Assembly: GCA_022843145.1 (NCBI GenBank)
Contig: JALHOF010000007.1
Coordinates: 124,001-188,000, forward strand
Length of the DNA: 64,000 bases
Source of the DNA: Hyphomicrobium sp.
GTDB taxonomy: Bacteria; Pseudomonadota; Alphaproteobacteria; Rhizobiales; Hyphomicrobiaceae
Direction of reading: 5' to 3'
Part shown: positions 53,308 through 63,587 of the stretch, piece after piece
Position numbering within the stretch: position 1 is the first letter of the stretch
Layout: every line of letters starts with the position of its first letter
Translations under genes and position numbers: made by a program
Notes under the pieces: generated by a model
What the model saw: only the letters and a program-made list of their open reading frames with translations
What the model was told of the DNA's origin: nothing
Databases searched by the model: none

Positions 53308-55389
53308 CTACTCGGCTGCATCCTTGTGAGCAGCAAGAACTTGATCGGCGAGTTTGCCGACGAGCTCCTGCAGGTGATCGAAGCGGGCGCGGTAGGTGCC
53401 GACGCCCGCCGTCACACTCCTGATTTCGACGATGAGGTCATCCATCTCGGACGCTGGGATGTGTGCCTCGATGACATCCCAACCCGGCCAGCCATCGCGC
53501 GAGTCGAACCCGAGGATCTGGCCGCGCCGTTGCGGGATCAAACCGTTGATGCGTGCGGTTGCGTCCGAGGGAACGGTGATCTCCACCGCCATGACCGGCT
53601 CGAGCAGCACCGGCGAGCACTTCGGCATACCTTCAGACATGCCGAGCCGGCCGGCCTGGCGGAACGCCATGTCCGAGCTGTCGACGGCATGATACGAGCC
53701 ATCCGTCAGCGTGACGGAGACGTCGACGACGGGAAAGCCAAGCGGCCCGTGCTTCAAGAAATCAGCGACCCCGATCTCGACCGATGGGATGTAGTTCTTG
53801 GGAACAACGCCACCTGTAATCGTATCCGAGAATTTGAACCCGCTGCCGCGGGGCAGCGGCTGGATGTCGAGCACGACGTCACCGAACTGGCCATGCCCGC
53901 CCGACTGCTTCTTGTGGCGGCCACGTATCGTCGTGCCGGAGCGAATCGTTTCCTTGTAGGGGATGTGGCGGCGCTGGCGGTCGACCGCGATGCCGTACTT
54001 CCGTTGCAGCCTTTCGAGGGCAACGCGCAGGTGCATCTCGCCCTGGCCCGACAGCACGATCTGGTGCGTGTCGGCGTCGTGATCGAGCTTGAGCGAGGGG
54101 TCTTCCTCGACAAGCTTGTTCAGAGCCGCAGACAGTTTGACCTCGTCCTTGCGATCCTTGAGGCCCAAGCCGATTCCGTAGACCGGCTGTGGTGGCTCCG
54201 GCGCCTTGATCTGGACGATGCCTCCCTTCTCACCCGTGAGTGTCTCGCCGGTCTTGACGTGCTCCAGGCGACCGAATGCGACGGTGTCACCAGCGCGCGC
54301 CGCGCCGCGCTTGCTCTGTTCTTCACCCTTCAACGAGAAGACACCAGCAATGCGCTCATCGCCCTGATCGCCAGAAACGATACTGCCGTCACCCAACTCG
54401 CCCGTCAGAACCCGTGCGACCGACAACTTGCCGCCATGCGCGGTGTGCATCGTCTTCATCACATAGGCGGCGCTTTTGGCGTTTTCGAGCTTCAACCGGC
54501 GCGCAGTTTCCGTGACGAACGGGACTTCATGGCGCAGCGCTTTCAACAACCGGAAAATGCCGTTGCCATGCTCGGCCGATCCGAGCAGGACCGGACAGAT
54601 TAGGCCCTCTCGTAGCTCCTTGGTCAGATCGTCGAAAATCTGGTCGCGGGGGGGCGGCAGATCGGAAATCAATTGCTCCATGAGCGCGTCGTCGTAGTCG
54701 GCCAACTGTTCGAGCATGTGGAAGCGGGCTTCCTTTTCGCGGTCGGCGAGCGACGCCGGAAGCGCAACGATCTCGGACGGTGCGTGCTCGCGATAGACGA
54801 ATGCGCGTTCGGATGCGAGATCGACGAAACCAGTGGCGATGCCGTTCTCCCAGATTGGAATCTGGCGCAGCACAAGCGGTTTGGATGACGCGGGCTGCAA
54901 CATCGGAATGATCTCGCGGACGTGCATCGCGAAGGTGTCGATCTTGTTGAGGAACAGGAAGTGCGGGATGCCGCGATCCTCGAGCCCCTTCAAGATCAAC
55001 TGCAGTGCGGGTACGCGCTTGGCATCGGGCTCGCACACAACGACAGCAGCGTCGCACGCCAGAACCGCCATCATGCCTTCGTGCTGGAATTCTATCGAAC
55101 CCGGACAATCGATGAAGGTGAATTGATCGTCGAGAAAGGTCACGTCAGCGACGTTCAACGACACGCTCATGCCGTGATCGCGGGCTTCCGGGCTCGCGTC
55201 GCCGACCGTCGTCCGATCGGCGATCCTGCCCTGACGCGTCACGCCGCCCGTGCGCGCTAGGATGGCTTCGAGAAGGGTCGTCTTGCCGCTGAGGTATGGA
55301 CCGATCAAAGCGATGGCGCGGGAGCTGCGGCTCCCGCCCGATAGGCCTCTTGGACCAACTGCCCCTTTTGGAGCGACCGCCTGAACCAT
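53308..55389 (-). CDS. EF-G-like translational GTPase (FusA2 type)
   Basis: A 693-residue EF-G-like protein. The P-loop GPYLSGKT (30-37) and NKID (148-151) are intact. The G3 motif reads DCPGS (94-98) instead of the DTPGH of EF-G, so the catalytic histidine position is serine. Domains II to V follow, with VLSGQGEMHL and domain IV KKQSGGHGQFGDVVLD as well as GGVVPKNYIPSVEIGV. It is not the main elongation factor; a specialised ribosome role is likely. AGGAGG precedes the ATG. Confidence 0.9.
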   Translation of the reverse strand: MVQAVAPKGAVGPRGLSGGSRSSRAIALIGPYLSGKTTLLEAILARTGGVTRQGRIADRTTVGDASPEARDHGMSVSLNVADVTFLDDQFTFIDCPGSIEFQHEGMMAVLACDAAVVVCEPDAKRVPALQLILKGLEDRGIPHFLFLNKIDTFAMHVREIIPMLQPASSKPLVLRQIPIWENGIATGFVDLASERAFVYREHAPSEIVALPASLADREKEARFHMLEQLADYDDALMEQLISDLPPPRDQIFDDLTKELREGLICPVLLGSAEHGNGIFRLLKALRHEVPFVTETARRLKLENAKSAAYVMKTMHTAHGGKLSVARVLTGELGDGSIVSGDQGDERIAGVFSLKGEEQSKRGAARAGDTVAFGRLEHVKTGETLTGEKGGIVQIKAPEPPQPVYGIGLGLKDRKDEVKLSAALNKLVEEDPSLKLDHDADTHQIVLSGQGEMHLRVALERLQRKYGIAVDRQRRHIPYKETIRSGTTIRGRHKKQSGGHGQFGDVVLDIQPLPRGSGFKFSDTITGGVVPKNYIPSVEIGVADFLKHGPLGFPVVDVSVTLTDGSYHAVDSSDMAFRQAGRLGMSEGMPKCSPVLLEPVMAVEITVPSDATARINGLIPQRRGQILGFDSRDGWPGWDVIEAHIPASEMDDLIVEIRSVTAGVGTYRARFDHLQELVGKLADQVLAAHKDAAE

Positions 55390-56197
55390 GATGTCGTCCT
55401 CCTACGCGAGGCGCGCGCCATCCCGGCCGCGCCCCGCGCCTCTGGAGGGGCGCGACATCATCATGTTCGCGCCGCCTCACATCGAGCGCAAGCGATTTGG
55501 GGGGCAGCAGAGGAGAAAACGACAAGCGACGTGGTGGCGATACGGCCTGGCGAACATGCTGCACTGCATGAGCTTTTTTGCATCGCACAAGTATTCTGCG
55601 CCAACGTCATCGAACCATCGCGCGATTACTGCGCTGCAACAGTCGTTCGGGGGACATAGCCCTGAAATGCTTCGCCAAATTAACCCTTTTGATCTTGACC
55701 AGCGGCAAATATGCCTCATTATCAAGTCTGTTGGGTGAGCCTTGTCGATCGCCGCGAGTAGGCCGGAACTTTTGGTCCCACGCGCGGTTTATCGGACATC
55801 CGATTTCGCTGGTCACTGTCAGCGGGTCTCGTGACTGAATCTCTGTATCGTGCTGATCGCGGCGTGAGGGCAGTTCGAATGGCAAGTCAACGATTGATGT
55901 CGGTCGCACGTGCAGCAGGTTGCGCCATGGCGCCGACCGAAGAGTATCTCGACGGTCCGTCGCATGTGATGCCGCGGCCAGAGAGTGACTTCCTCACAGC
56001 CCAAGCTGAGCGGACGACAAGCACCGAGCTTTCGGTCAGTTGGACCGAGGTGCCGACAGCTGCGCGATTGCGCGAGCTCGTGGGAAACTTGTGGTACGGA
56101 CGTGCCACGCCTGCGTGATCAGCATTGTGCGCACCTCCTAGCAGAACAAACAACGAATTTTATGAAGCGCTGGATCGAAGGTCCGGCGCTTTTCATT
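55390..56197. other. Long intergenic region with one weak ORF
   Basis: This stretch of about 800 bases between the EF-G-like gene and the alpha/beta hydrolase has mixed composition. It holds only short open frames. The best is on the plus strand at 55831-56118 (listed separately). I see no tRNA, repeat or strong terminator. Confidence 0.35.
55831..56118 (+). CDS. Possible small hypothetical protein
   Basis: Weak candidate of up to 95 residues starting at GTG. The later part (MAPTEEYLDGPSHVMPRPESD and on) has fairly coding-like composition, with conserved-looking acidic and proline residues, but I know no family. An internal ATG at about 55927 may be the true start. It stands alone in a gene-poor stretch and could be spurious. 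Confidence 0.25.
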   Translation: MTESLYRADRGVRAVRMASQRLMSVARAAGCAMAPTEEYLDGPSHVMPRPESDFLTAQAERTTSTELSVSWTEVPTAARLRELVGNLWYGRATPA

Positions 56198-57106
56198 TCA
56201 AAGCCGTTCGCCCTTCGATTGGCCAGCGAGCCAACTCAACACTTCCGGCATATTCTGCATTACCCAATAATGGCCCGCACCCTCGAGGTCGGAGCATATG
56301 CAGCCTGGAATTCGAGTTGCAAGCAGCCGTGCCGCAGATACAGGCACGTGGCGATCCTCACTTCCGATCCACAATCGCGACGGCGAGGAAATGCGCTCCG
56401 GCGCAAAGTCCCATGCTCGGCCAAACAGATTTAAGTCCGTGGCCGGCCCAGCGGCGCTCGGCTCGAGCCCAGCGCGAAACGCATCGATGAGCGACTGCCG
56501 TTCTCGCGGCCGGCACAGCATGCCGCGGTCGACGGCAGCGGCGCGCGACGACGCGATGCGCATGGCGAGGGACCCATCGCTGCGCGAGATCAGATGGCGA
56601 AACCCTGAGAAAATCATACGCATCGCCCCCGGCGTGCGCGCCAGACCTCGAAACGCGAAGGCATGAAAAGGGGACAACTCGGGCATGATCGGCGCACCGG
56701 CGATGGGGCCAACCGGCGCGACGAGTGCCAGGGCAGAGACGCGACCGCCAAGGGCTGCGGCCACCGCGGCCGCAAACGGTCCCCCACCCGAAACGCCGAG
56801 AACGCCGAATTTCGACAATCCTAGGTGATCGGCGAAATCTTCCATGTCTTCAGCGAAGGTCGCCAGCGACGGCTGCGGGTGGCCGTCGCTCTTGCCGTAA
56901 CTCCAACGGTCGATGCTCAACAGTTCGAGCCCGGCATCCTTCGCAGCTTCATCGGCAATCGCGTACTTGAGGCGCGAGCCTGGTGTGCCGTGCAAGGCGA
57001 GAACTGGCATCCCGACCGGATCACCGAACCGCCGGTAGGCCATCCGGCGGTGATCGGGGAGGACGGCGAACTGAACCGGCTCGTCCGGTGCAACAACGCC
57101 GGCCAT
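56198..57106 (-). CDS. Alpha/beta hydrolase
   Basis: A 302-residue hydrolase of the alpha/beta fold. LHGTPGSRLKY is the oxyanion loop, GVSGGGPFAAAVAA has the nucleophile serine, and the distal GSEDRHVPVSAA and EGAGHYWVMQ provide the aspartate and histidine. No signal peptide. Its substrate is unknown. It follows the aspartate aminotransferase gene by 16 bases on the same strand, so they are probably co-transcribed. Confidence 0.85.
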   Translation of the reverse strand: MAGVVAPDEPVQFAVLPDHRRMAYRRFGDPVGMPVLALHGTPGSRLKYAIADEAAKDAGLELLSIDRWSYGKSDGHPQPSLATFAEDMEDFADHLGLSKFGVLGVSGGGPFAAAVAAALGGRVSALALVAPVGPIAGAPIMPELSPFHAFAFRGLARTPGAMRMIFSGFRHLISRSDGSLAMRIASSRAAAVDRGMLCRPRERQSLIDAFRAGLEPSAAGPATDLNLFGRAWDFAPERISSPSRLWIGSEDRHVPVSAARLLATRIPGCICSDLEGAGHYWVMQNMPEVLSWLAGQSKGERL

Positions 57107-57122
57107 ATCCCGCCCCCCCAGC

Positions 57123-58799
<1,677 letters not shown>

Positions 58800-59330
58800 A
58801 TGGCCAGCCGCCCCGAACGCGCCAAATCTTGGCTCAACGCGACTTGGCCAACTGCCGCCGTCGTCGTCACGGCCCTGGCACTTGGGGGCGTTTCAACGAG
58901 CCTCGGAAATCCAGATCAACTTGTGACGTCGAGCTTTGTCTCAGCACTCAAGCTGCAATCCGCCTCATCCGATCGCACAGCGGCGCCTGTGGGTGGATCC
59001 GGTCTCGTGCAACTCTCGGGCACGGAAGAATTCTGGCTCAACGCGCGCACCCCGGCCGCGAACGCGGTTCCCGTCATCTTCAAGGACTCGTTGCGACTCG
59101 GCGATCGGGTAACGTTCGGCTCGGGCTCGGGTGAACGCCGCTTCGAGGTGGTGGACATCAGAGCAATCGGCGACGTGGCAGCCGCACCAGACGCCGCGCA
59201 CACTGCTGCCCCGTTGATGCTGATCACTTGCCGCGATGTCGCCACACCCGATGCCGCGCCCATGCGCTTTGTGATCGAGCGCGCTGATACGCCCACCGGT
59301 GCTGTCCGCAGGACGCCCCACGCGCTGTAA
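58800..59330 (+). CDS. Anchored hypothetical protein, sortase-like pattern
   Basis: A 176-residue protein with an N-terminal hydrophobic segment (residues 17-35) and a small soluble domain. Residues 95-125 (KDSLRLGDRVTFGSGSGERRFEVVDI) and LMLITCRDV around Cys144 resemble the end of sortase domains (a TLxTC-like motif). The conserved sortase histidine is not evident. It may be a divergent or inactive sortase-like fold, or something unrelated. CAGGAG lies about nine bases before the ATG. Confidence 0.55.
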   Translation: MASRPERAKSWLNATWPTAAVVVTALALGGVSTSLGNPDQLVTSSFVSALKLQSASSDRTAAPVGGSGLVQLSGTEEFWLNARTPAANAVPVIFKDSLRLGDRVTFGSGSGERRFEVVDIRAIGDVAAAPDAAHTAAPLMLITCRDVATPDAAPMRFVIERADTPTGAVRRTPHAL

Positions 59331-59455
59331 TGTTTGAGGTCTCGCGCCCCCGGTGCGTTCAGTTGCAGTTGTACCATCGGGTTGCGGAAATGGCATTGGC
59401 CGAACTACATTGATTGCGGCCGCTTAGATGCGGCGATAGGGCTTTCCAGGGCATC

Positions 59456-59635
59456 ATGAGACTCAATCCACCAACTATCGTGATCTTTCTGATATCCCTC
59501 GTGCTCGCGGTGTTGGCACTCGTGACGAAGCTCGGTTTCGTGCACGTGCCTCGCTACCTTCCGCATCAGGAGTATTGGCTCGCGATCACGGCCTATCTGG
59601 TCCTGATGATGGGCAACATCGTTCGCGGGCTTTGA
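59456..59635 (+). CDS. Small two-helix membrane protein
   Basis: A 59-residue protein with two hydrophobic helices (TIVIFLISLVLAVLALVTKLG and YWLAITAYLVLMMGNIVRGL). AGGG lies about five bases before the ATG at 59456. Similar small proteins are common in Hyphomicrobiales without known function. It lies about 50 bases from the convergent DMT transporter gene. Confidence 0.68.
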   Translation: MRLNPPTIVIFLISLVLAVLALVTKLGFVHVPRYLPHQEYWLAITAYLVLMMGNIVRGL

Positions 59636-59685
59636 CACTCCGCCGTCTGCACCACGAGATGGACCGCCGTTGAGGCCAACTTCGA

Positions 59686-60561
59686 CTAGCGGGTGGCAGA
59701 ACGGCCGAGTGATCCGCCGCGCATCCCAACCAGCAAGCCCGCCAAGATCAGGGCACTTGCAAAAATTTCCTGAACGGTCAGCGTTTCGCCGAACGCGATA
59801 CTGGAACTGACCATTCCGACGACCGGAATCAGAAGCGCATATGGTGCGACCACAGCCGCCGGATGACGTTGCAGCAACGTGTTCCAGATCGAAAACGCCA
59901 TGACTGTCGCGGCATAGGCCATGAAGGCGATCGACGCGATCGCCTGCCACGACGGCGGTGACAGTGCGGCCACGACAGCGTCCTGACCTTCGAACAATAG
60001 CGACAACAGAAATAGCGGCACCGGCGCTGCCAAGCTTCCCCAAACGACGAGCGCGAGGCGGTCGGCCGAGCCGGCGCGCTTGCCGATCAGATTTGCAGCC
60101 GCCCAAGCCAACGCCGCGCCAAGTAGCATGACAAGTGGCAGCAACGGGGCATGTCCGATCCACTGCGCACCGATCAGGATCATACCCGCGGCAGCAAGTC
60201 CGGCGCCGATGAGCTGCCATTGCGTCGGCTTTTCACCGAGCAGCAACCATGCCAGTCCGACTGTGAAAAACGCCTGCAATTGAACGAGAAGCGAGGCCAG
60301 TCCGGCCGGCATACCGAGCTTGATGGACGAGATCATCAGACCGAACTGAAGTACGCCCAGGGCAAAGCCGAATGCGACCACAATTCGGATCGGAGCGGCC
60401 GGTGGTCTCACGAAAATGATCGCAGGGATTGCGGCAAACAGAAAGCGGAGCGCAGTCAGCAGCAGCGGCGGCATGTGCGCCACACCGACCTTGATCGCGA
60501 CAAACGACGTCCCGAGCGCGAGCACCGCGACGAAAGCCAGGATCACGTCTCTGAGCGGCAT
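59686..60561 (-). CDS. DMT superfamily (EamA) transporter
   Basis: A 291-residue integral membrane protein with about ten hydrophobic helices in two EamA-type repeats. The signatures GTSFVAIKVGVAHMPPLLLTALRFL and LASLLVQLQAFFTVGLAWLLLGEKPTQWQLIGAGLAAAGM in the first half, and AATVMAFSIWNTLLQRHPAAVVAPYALLIPVVGM in the second half, are characteristic. Amino acid or metabolite export is the usual role. It is read away from its neighbours. Confidence 0.9.
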   Translation of the reverse strand: MPLRDVILAFVAVLALGTSFVAIKVGVAHMPPLLLTALRFLFAAIPAIIFVRPPAAPIRIVVAFGFALGVLQFGLMISSIKLGMPAGLASLLVQLQAFFTVGLAWLLLGEKPTQWQLIGAGLAAAGMILIGAQWIGHAPLLPLVMLLGAALAWAAANLIGKRAGSADRLALVVWGSLAAPVPLFLLSLLFEGQDAVVAALSPPSWQAIASIAFMAYAATVMAFSIWNTLLQRHPAAVVAPYALLIPVVGMVSSSIAFGETLTVQEIFASALILAGLLVGMRGGSLGRSATR

Positions 60562-60720
60562 CGTGCGGAACTTCCTCGACTAACGTGGCGCGAACGCGAC
60601 TGATCGGCGTTGCGTGACCGGCACGAGGCGGGCAAGGCCGCTCTATAGCCCGTTGCGCAAGACGTGCGCCAGTCTCAGGTAGTCGCCACCGGTTCGGTGG
60701 TCTCAGTTCGAGGCCTGGGA

Positions 60721-61965
60721 TCACCCGAGGGACTTGGCGGCACGCTCGAAAAGCCAGTCATCGACTCCCCGCGCCGCGCCGACCGCCGTCGCGAAGGTCG
60801 CTTGCAGCAGATAGCCGCCCGTCGGCGCGTCCCAATCAATCATCTCACCAGCGACGAACACGCCGGGTTTGGCTTTCAACATGAACCGCGGGTCAATCGC
60901 GTCGGCACACACACCGCCAGCCGTCGAGATCGCACGTTCGAGACCAGAGAGCCCTTGCACCGTCAGAGGCACATCCTTGATGAGCCGCGCAAGTGACGAT
61001 GCGTCTGTCGGCAGATTTTTGCCTATCCCCTCTCGCATCAGTCCGATGTCGGCCGGAGCGAGGTTCAAGGACTTGCGCAGGAAGCTCGTCGCCGATTGCT
61101 TGCCACGGCTTTGGCCGAGACGGTGCTCGACGTCGGCAACGTCGAGATCGGGTCTGAGATCGGCATGGAGTCGAACATCGGCGCTCTCGCCCAACGCGCG
61201 GCGAATCGCAGTGGACAATGCGTAGACCGCGCCACCTTCGAGGCCGGTCCTCGTGATCAGCGCTTCGCCACGAACCCGAGCATTACCCAAGGTGAGTGCG
61301 ATCCGCTTCAGCGGCACGCCGGCAAAGCGCGTCGCAAAAATTTCGCTCCAATCGAGCAGCGCCCCGGAATTGGAGGCGGCGAGCGGGGAGATGGAAATGC
61401 CTTCTGCCTCGAGTGTAGTCACCCATCGACCATCCGAACCGAGGCGCGGCCAACTCGCGCCGCCCATCGCGAGCAGAGTGGCGTCGGCGGTGACGTGATT
61501 TACTTCTCCTGCTTTGTCTTGCAGCAGCAGTGCGCCGGATTGATCCCACCCGATCCAAGTTTGTCCGCGTTGGAGCCCGACGCCGAGGCCTTCGAGTCGG
61601 ACGAGCCACGCGCGCAGAAGGGGTGAGGCTTTGAGTGAGTTCGGAAAAACGCGTCCCGAGCTTCCCTGGAACGTCTCCTCGCCGAGCCCAGCGCACCACT
61701 GACGGACGGCTTCGGGCGGATACGCGCGGATTGCAGGTTCGACGATGCCAGCCTTCGGCTCGTACCGCAGCAAGAAGCGCTCGAGCGGCTCGCTGTGCGT
61801 AAGGTTGAGACCGCCGCGGCCCGCCATGAGGAACTTGCGTGCCGGAGCCGGCATGCGTTCGTAGATCGTCACGGCATGCCCGGCTGTGGCCAGCACTTCA
61901 GCGGCCATCAAGCCCGCAGGCCCGGCACCGATGATCGCGACTTGCCAGGCCCGCCGCGCCGTCAC
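60721..61965 (-). CDS. TIGR03862/HI0933-like flavoprotein
   Basis: A 414-residue FAD-binding protein of the BaiN/HI0933 type. The dinucleotide motif [27 protein letters not shown], and the C-terminal [22 protein letters not shown] are clear. Members reduce or oxidise unknown substrates. The GTG at 61965 overlaps the glyoxalase stop as GTGA, so translation is coupled; an ATG at 61995 is an alternative that would overlap by 34 bases. It follows gloA on the same strand. Confidence 0.88.
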   Translation of the reverse strand: MTARRAWQVAIIGAGPAGLMAAEVLATAGHAVTIYERMPAPARKFLMAGRGGLNLTHSEPLERFLLRYEPKAGIVEPAIRAYPPEAVRQWCAGLGEETFQGSSGRVFPNSLKASPLLRAWLVRLEGLGVGLQRGQTWIGWDQSGALLLQDKAGEVNHVTADATLLAMGGASWPRLGSDGRWVTTLEAEGISISPLAASNSGALLDWSEIFATRFAGVPLKRIALTLGNARVRGEALITRTGLEGGAVYALSTAIRRALGESADVRLHADLRPDLDVADVEHRLGQSRGKQSATSFLRKSLNLAPADIGLMREGIGKNLPTDASSLARLIKDVPLTVQGLSGLERAISTAGGVCADAIDPRFMLKAKPGVFVAGEMIDWDAPTGGYLLQATFATAVGAARGVDDWLFERAAKSLG

Positions 61966-62402
61966 CAGACGCCCGTGTTCGGCATCGACGACCATGGTTC
62001 GGCTGGCGGAAGCGACGCGCCACGCTGCAGGAGTTCGATGGAAATGTCGTCTGGTGAGCGGACGAACGCCATGCGGCCATCCCGGGGCGGGCGATTTATT
62101 GTAACGCCGCCGGCTTGCAGACGCGCGCAGGTGGCATAGATGTCGTCGACCTCGAACGCCAGATGCCCGAAGTTGCGACCCCCGCCGTATTCTTCCCGGT
62201 CCCAATTGTAGGTGAGTTCGATCAATGGGGCCTTCGTCTCCACGGCATGATCGCGATCAACCGGTGCCGAGAGAAATACGAGAGTGAACCGCCCAGCCGG
62301 ATTGTCGACCCGACGGATTTCGACGAGGCCGAGCTTGTCGCAATAGAATTCCAAACTTCGGTCGAGGTCACTGACACGGACCATGGTATGTAGGTACCTC
62401 AT
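61962..62402 (-). CDS. gloA: Lactoylglutathione lyase (glyoxalase I)
   Basis: GloA of 146 residues converts the methylglyoxal-glutathione adduct to lactoylglutathione. The metal ligands His5 (RYLHTMVRV), Glu in LIELTYNW, His in [10 protein letters not shown] and Glu in SIELLQ are in place. [14 protein letters not shown] is typical. Its stop overlaps the GTG of the next gene, a flavoprotein, as GTGA. Upstream is a long AT-richer gap. Confidence 0.94.
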   Translation of the reverse strand: MRYLHTMVRVSDLDRSLEFYCDKLGLVEIRRVDNPAGRFTLVFLSAPVDRDHAVETKAPLIELTYNWDREEYGGGRNFGHLAFEVDDIYATCARLQAGGVTINRPPRDGRMAFVRSPDDISIELLQRGASLPPAEPWSSMPNTGVW

Positions 62403-62977
62403 TCGCCGACTCCAATTTTAGACCGCCGCAGCTGGCTGCCGTTGCGGCAAATGAATTGGACTGCAGCGCAGCAAACACGTGTCGTCGTTTCGACGAGGTC
62501 AAGCAGAAAAACAACCGCTACGCGATTTTCGCGTCAACCCGACCCAGCCCAGCCTGGGGATATTTCGTGTATGAATTTACAGGAACTGACCGCGGTTGGC
62601 TGCATCAGAAATCGTCTAATCGACGTCCCCACAAAGCGAATCACCCCCCTGCGAAACCCCACTCGTTTAACGAAAAACACGATCTGAACGGTGAAAAAAT
62701 CATCGTTCAATAACGTCTCCGTCTGGAATCGCGCCACCATGTGCTCTATGCAAAAATAACGTTTACCAGCAATTACTTATGAAGCTTTTGCTCGTGTGGA
62801 TGACGTGGAGTGTGACCGTTTTTCGTCACCTTTTCTTAATCAAAAAGGTAGCCCGCAAAGGCCACTTGGACATATGTTCCCGCCTGTTCGAGTTGCGTAG
62901 CGGTCGCGGAGGGCAAAAACCGGCCGCCGTCGTGATTGGAACGTTCATGTTGCTTAACGATTAGCGGGGTACAGCCT
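62403..62977. other. Long AT-richer leader upstream of cold-shock gene
   Basis: This 575-base gap is poorer in GC than its surroundings and lies before the double cold-shock gene. It holds a hairpin ACCTTTT-CTTAATCA-AAAAGGT at 62828-62849, between runs of T and A. Short frames in it are not convincing. It could carry a temperature-responsive leader, as cold-shock mRNAs often do, but no experiment supports this. Confidence 0.4.
62828..62849 (+). other. AT-rich hairpin in cold-shock leader
   Basis: Seven-base-pair stem ACCTTTT/AAAAGGT with an eight-base loop, about 130 bases before the cold-shock start codon. A TTTT run lies in the left arm and AAAAA in the right arm. It lacks a GC core, so it is not a strong intrinsic terminator. 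It could form a leader structure in the transcript. Confidence 0.4.
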
Positions 62978-63580
62978 ATGGTTGACACTAAACTTCCTTC
63001 CGATATCGATATCAGCACCCAGGCGGGCCTCGAAGCCCTGGAGGGGATGGACGAATCGGGGCTTGAGGTTTTCGAAATCGCTGGCTCGATCAAGTGGTTC
63101 GACGCGTCCAAGGGCTATGGATTCATTGTCCCTGACAATGGTCACCCCGACGTTCTGCTTCACGTCACCTGCCTTCGCGCAGGTGGCTACCAGACTGCCT
63201 ACGAAGGCGCTCGGGTTCACTGTCAAGTTCTGCGGCGCCCGAAGGGCATGCAGGCCTTCCGCATTATTTCGATGGACGAAAGCACGGCCATCCATCCCTC
63301 ACAGCTTCCGCAGCGCACGCACGTCATCGTGCAGCCCGAGAGCGAGTGGGAGCGGGCAGTCGTGAAGTGGTTCAATCGTGTGCGCGGTTTCGGATTCCTC
63401 ACGCGCGGTGACGGCACTCCGGACATCTTCGTTCACATGGAGACATTGCGCCGGTTTGGCTTCACCGAACTGCGCCCAGGCCAGATCGTCCAGGTCCGTT
63501 TCGGCGGCGGCAGCAAAGGTTGCATGGCAGCCGAGCTTCGCCCGGACGGTCCTTCGACCGGCCTCCCGGCGTCGCACTGA
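62978..63580 (+). CDS. Tandem cold-shock-domain protein
   Basis: A 200-residue protein with two cold-shock domains. The first shows [20 protein letters not shown] (residues 37-56), the second [19 protein letters not shown] (about 129-147), each with the aromatic RNP-like residues and an FVH or LLH motif. A 36-residue acidic N-terminus and a linker with [13 protein letters not shown] separate them. It should bind single-stranded RNA or DNA. GCGGGGT is upstream of the ATG. A DUF192 gene follows 8 bases later. Confidence 0.92.
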   Translation: MVDTKLPSDIDISTQAGLEALEGMDESGLEVFEIAGSIKWFDASKGYGFIVPDNGHPDVLLHVTCLRAGGYQTAYEGARVHCQVLRRPKGMQAFRIISMDESTAIHPSQLPQRTHVIVQPESEWERAVVKWFNRVRGFGFLTRGDGTPDIFVHMETLRRFGFTELRPGQIVQVRFGGGSKGCMAAELRPDGPSTGLPASH

Positions 63581-63587
63581 GACGGAC

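Noticed and set aside
55388-55738. Plus-strand frame in the gap after the EF-G-like gene
   Set aside because: Its start overlaps the EF-G-like start region on the other strand and it has no recognisable features.
62442-62964. Short plus-strand frames before the cold-shock gene (62442, 62456, 62779)
   Set aside because: They lack homology and ribosome-binding sites, and the region looks like an untranslated leader.
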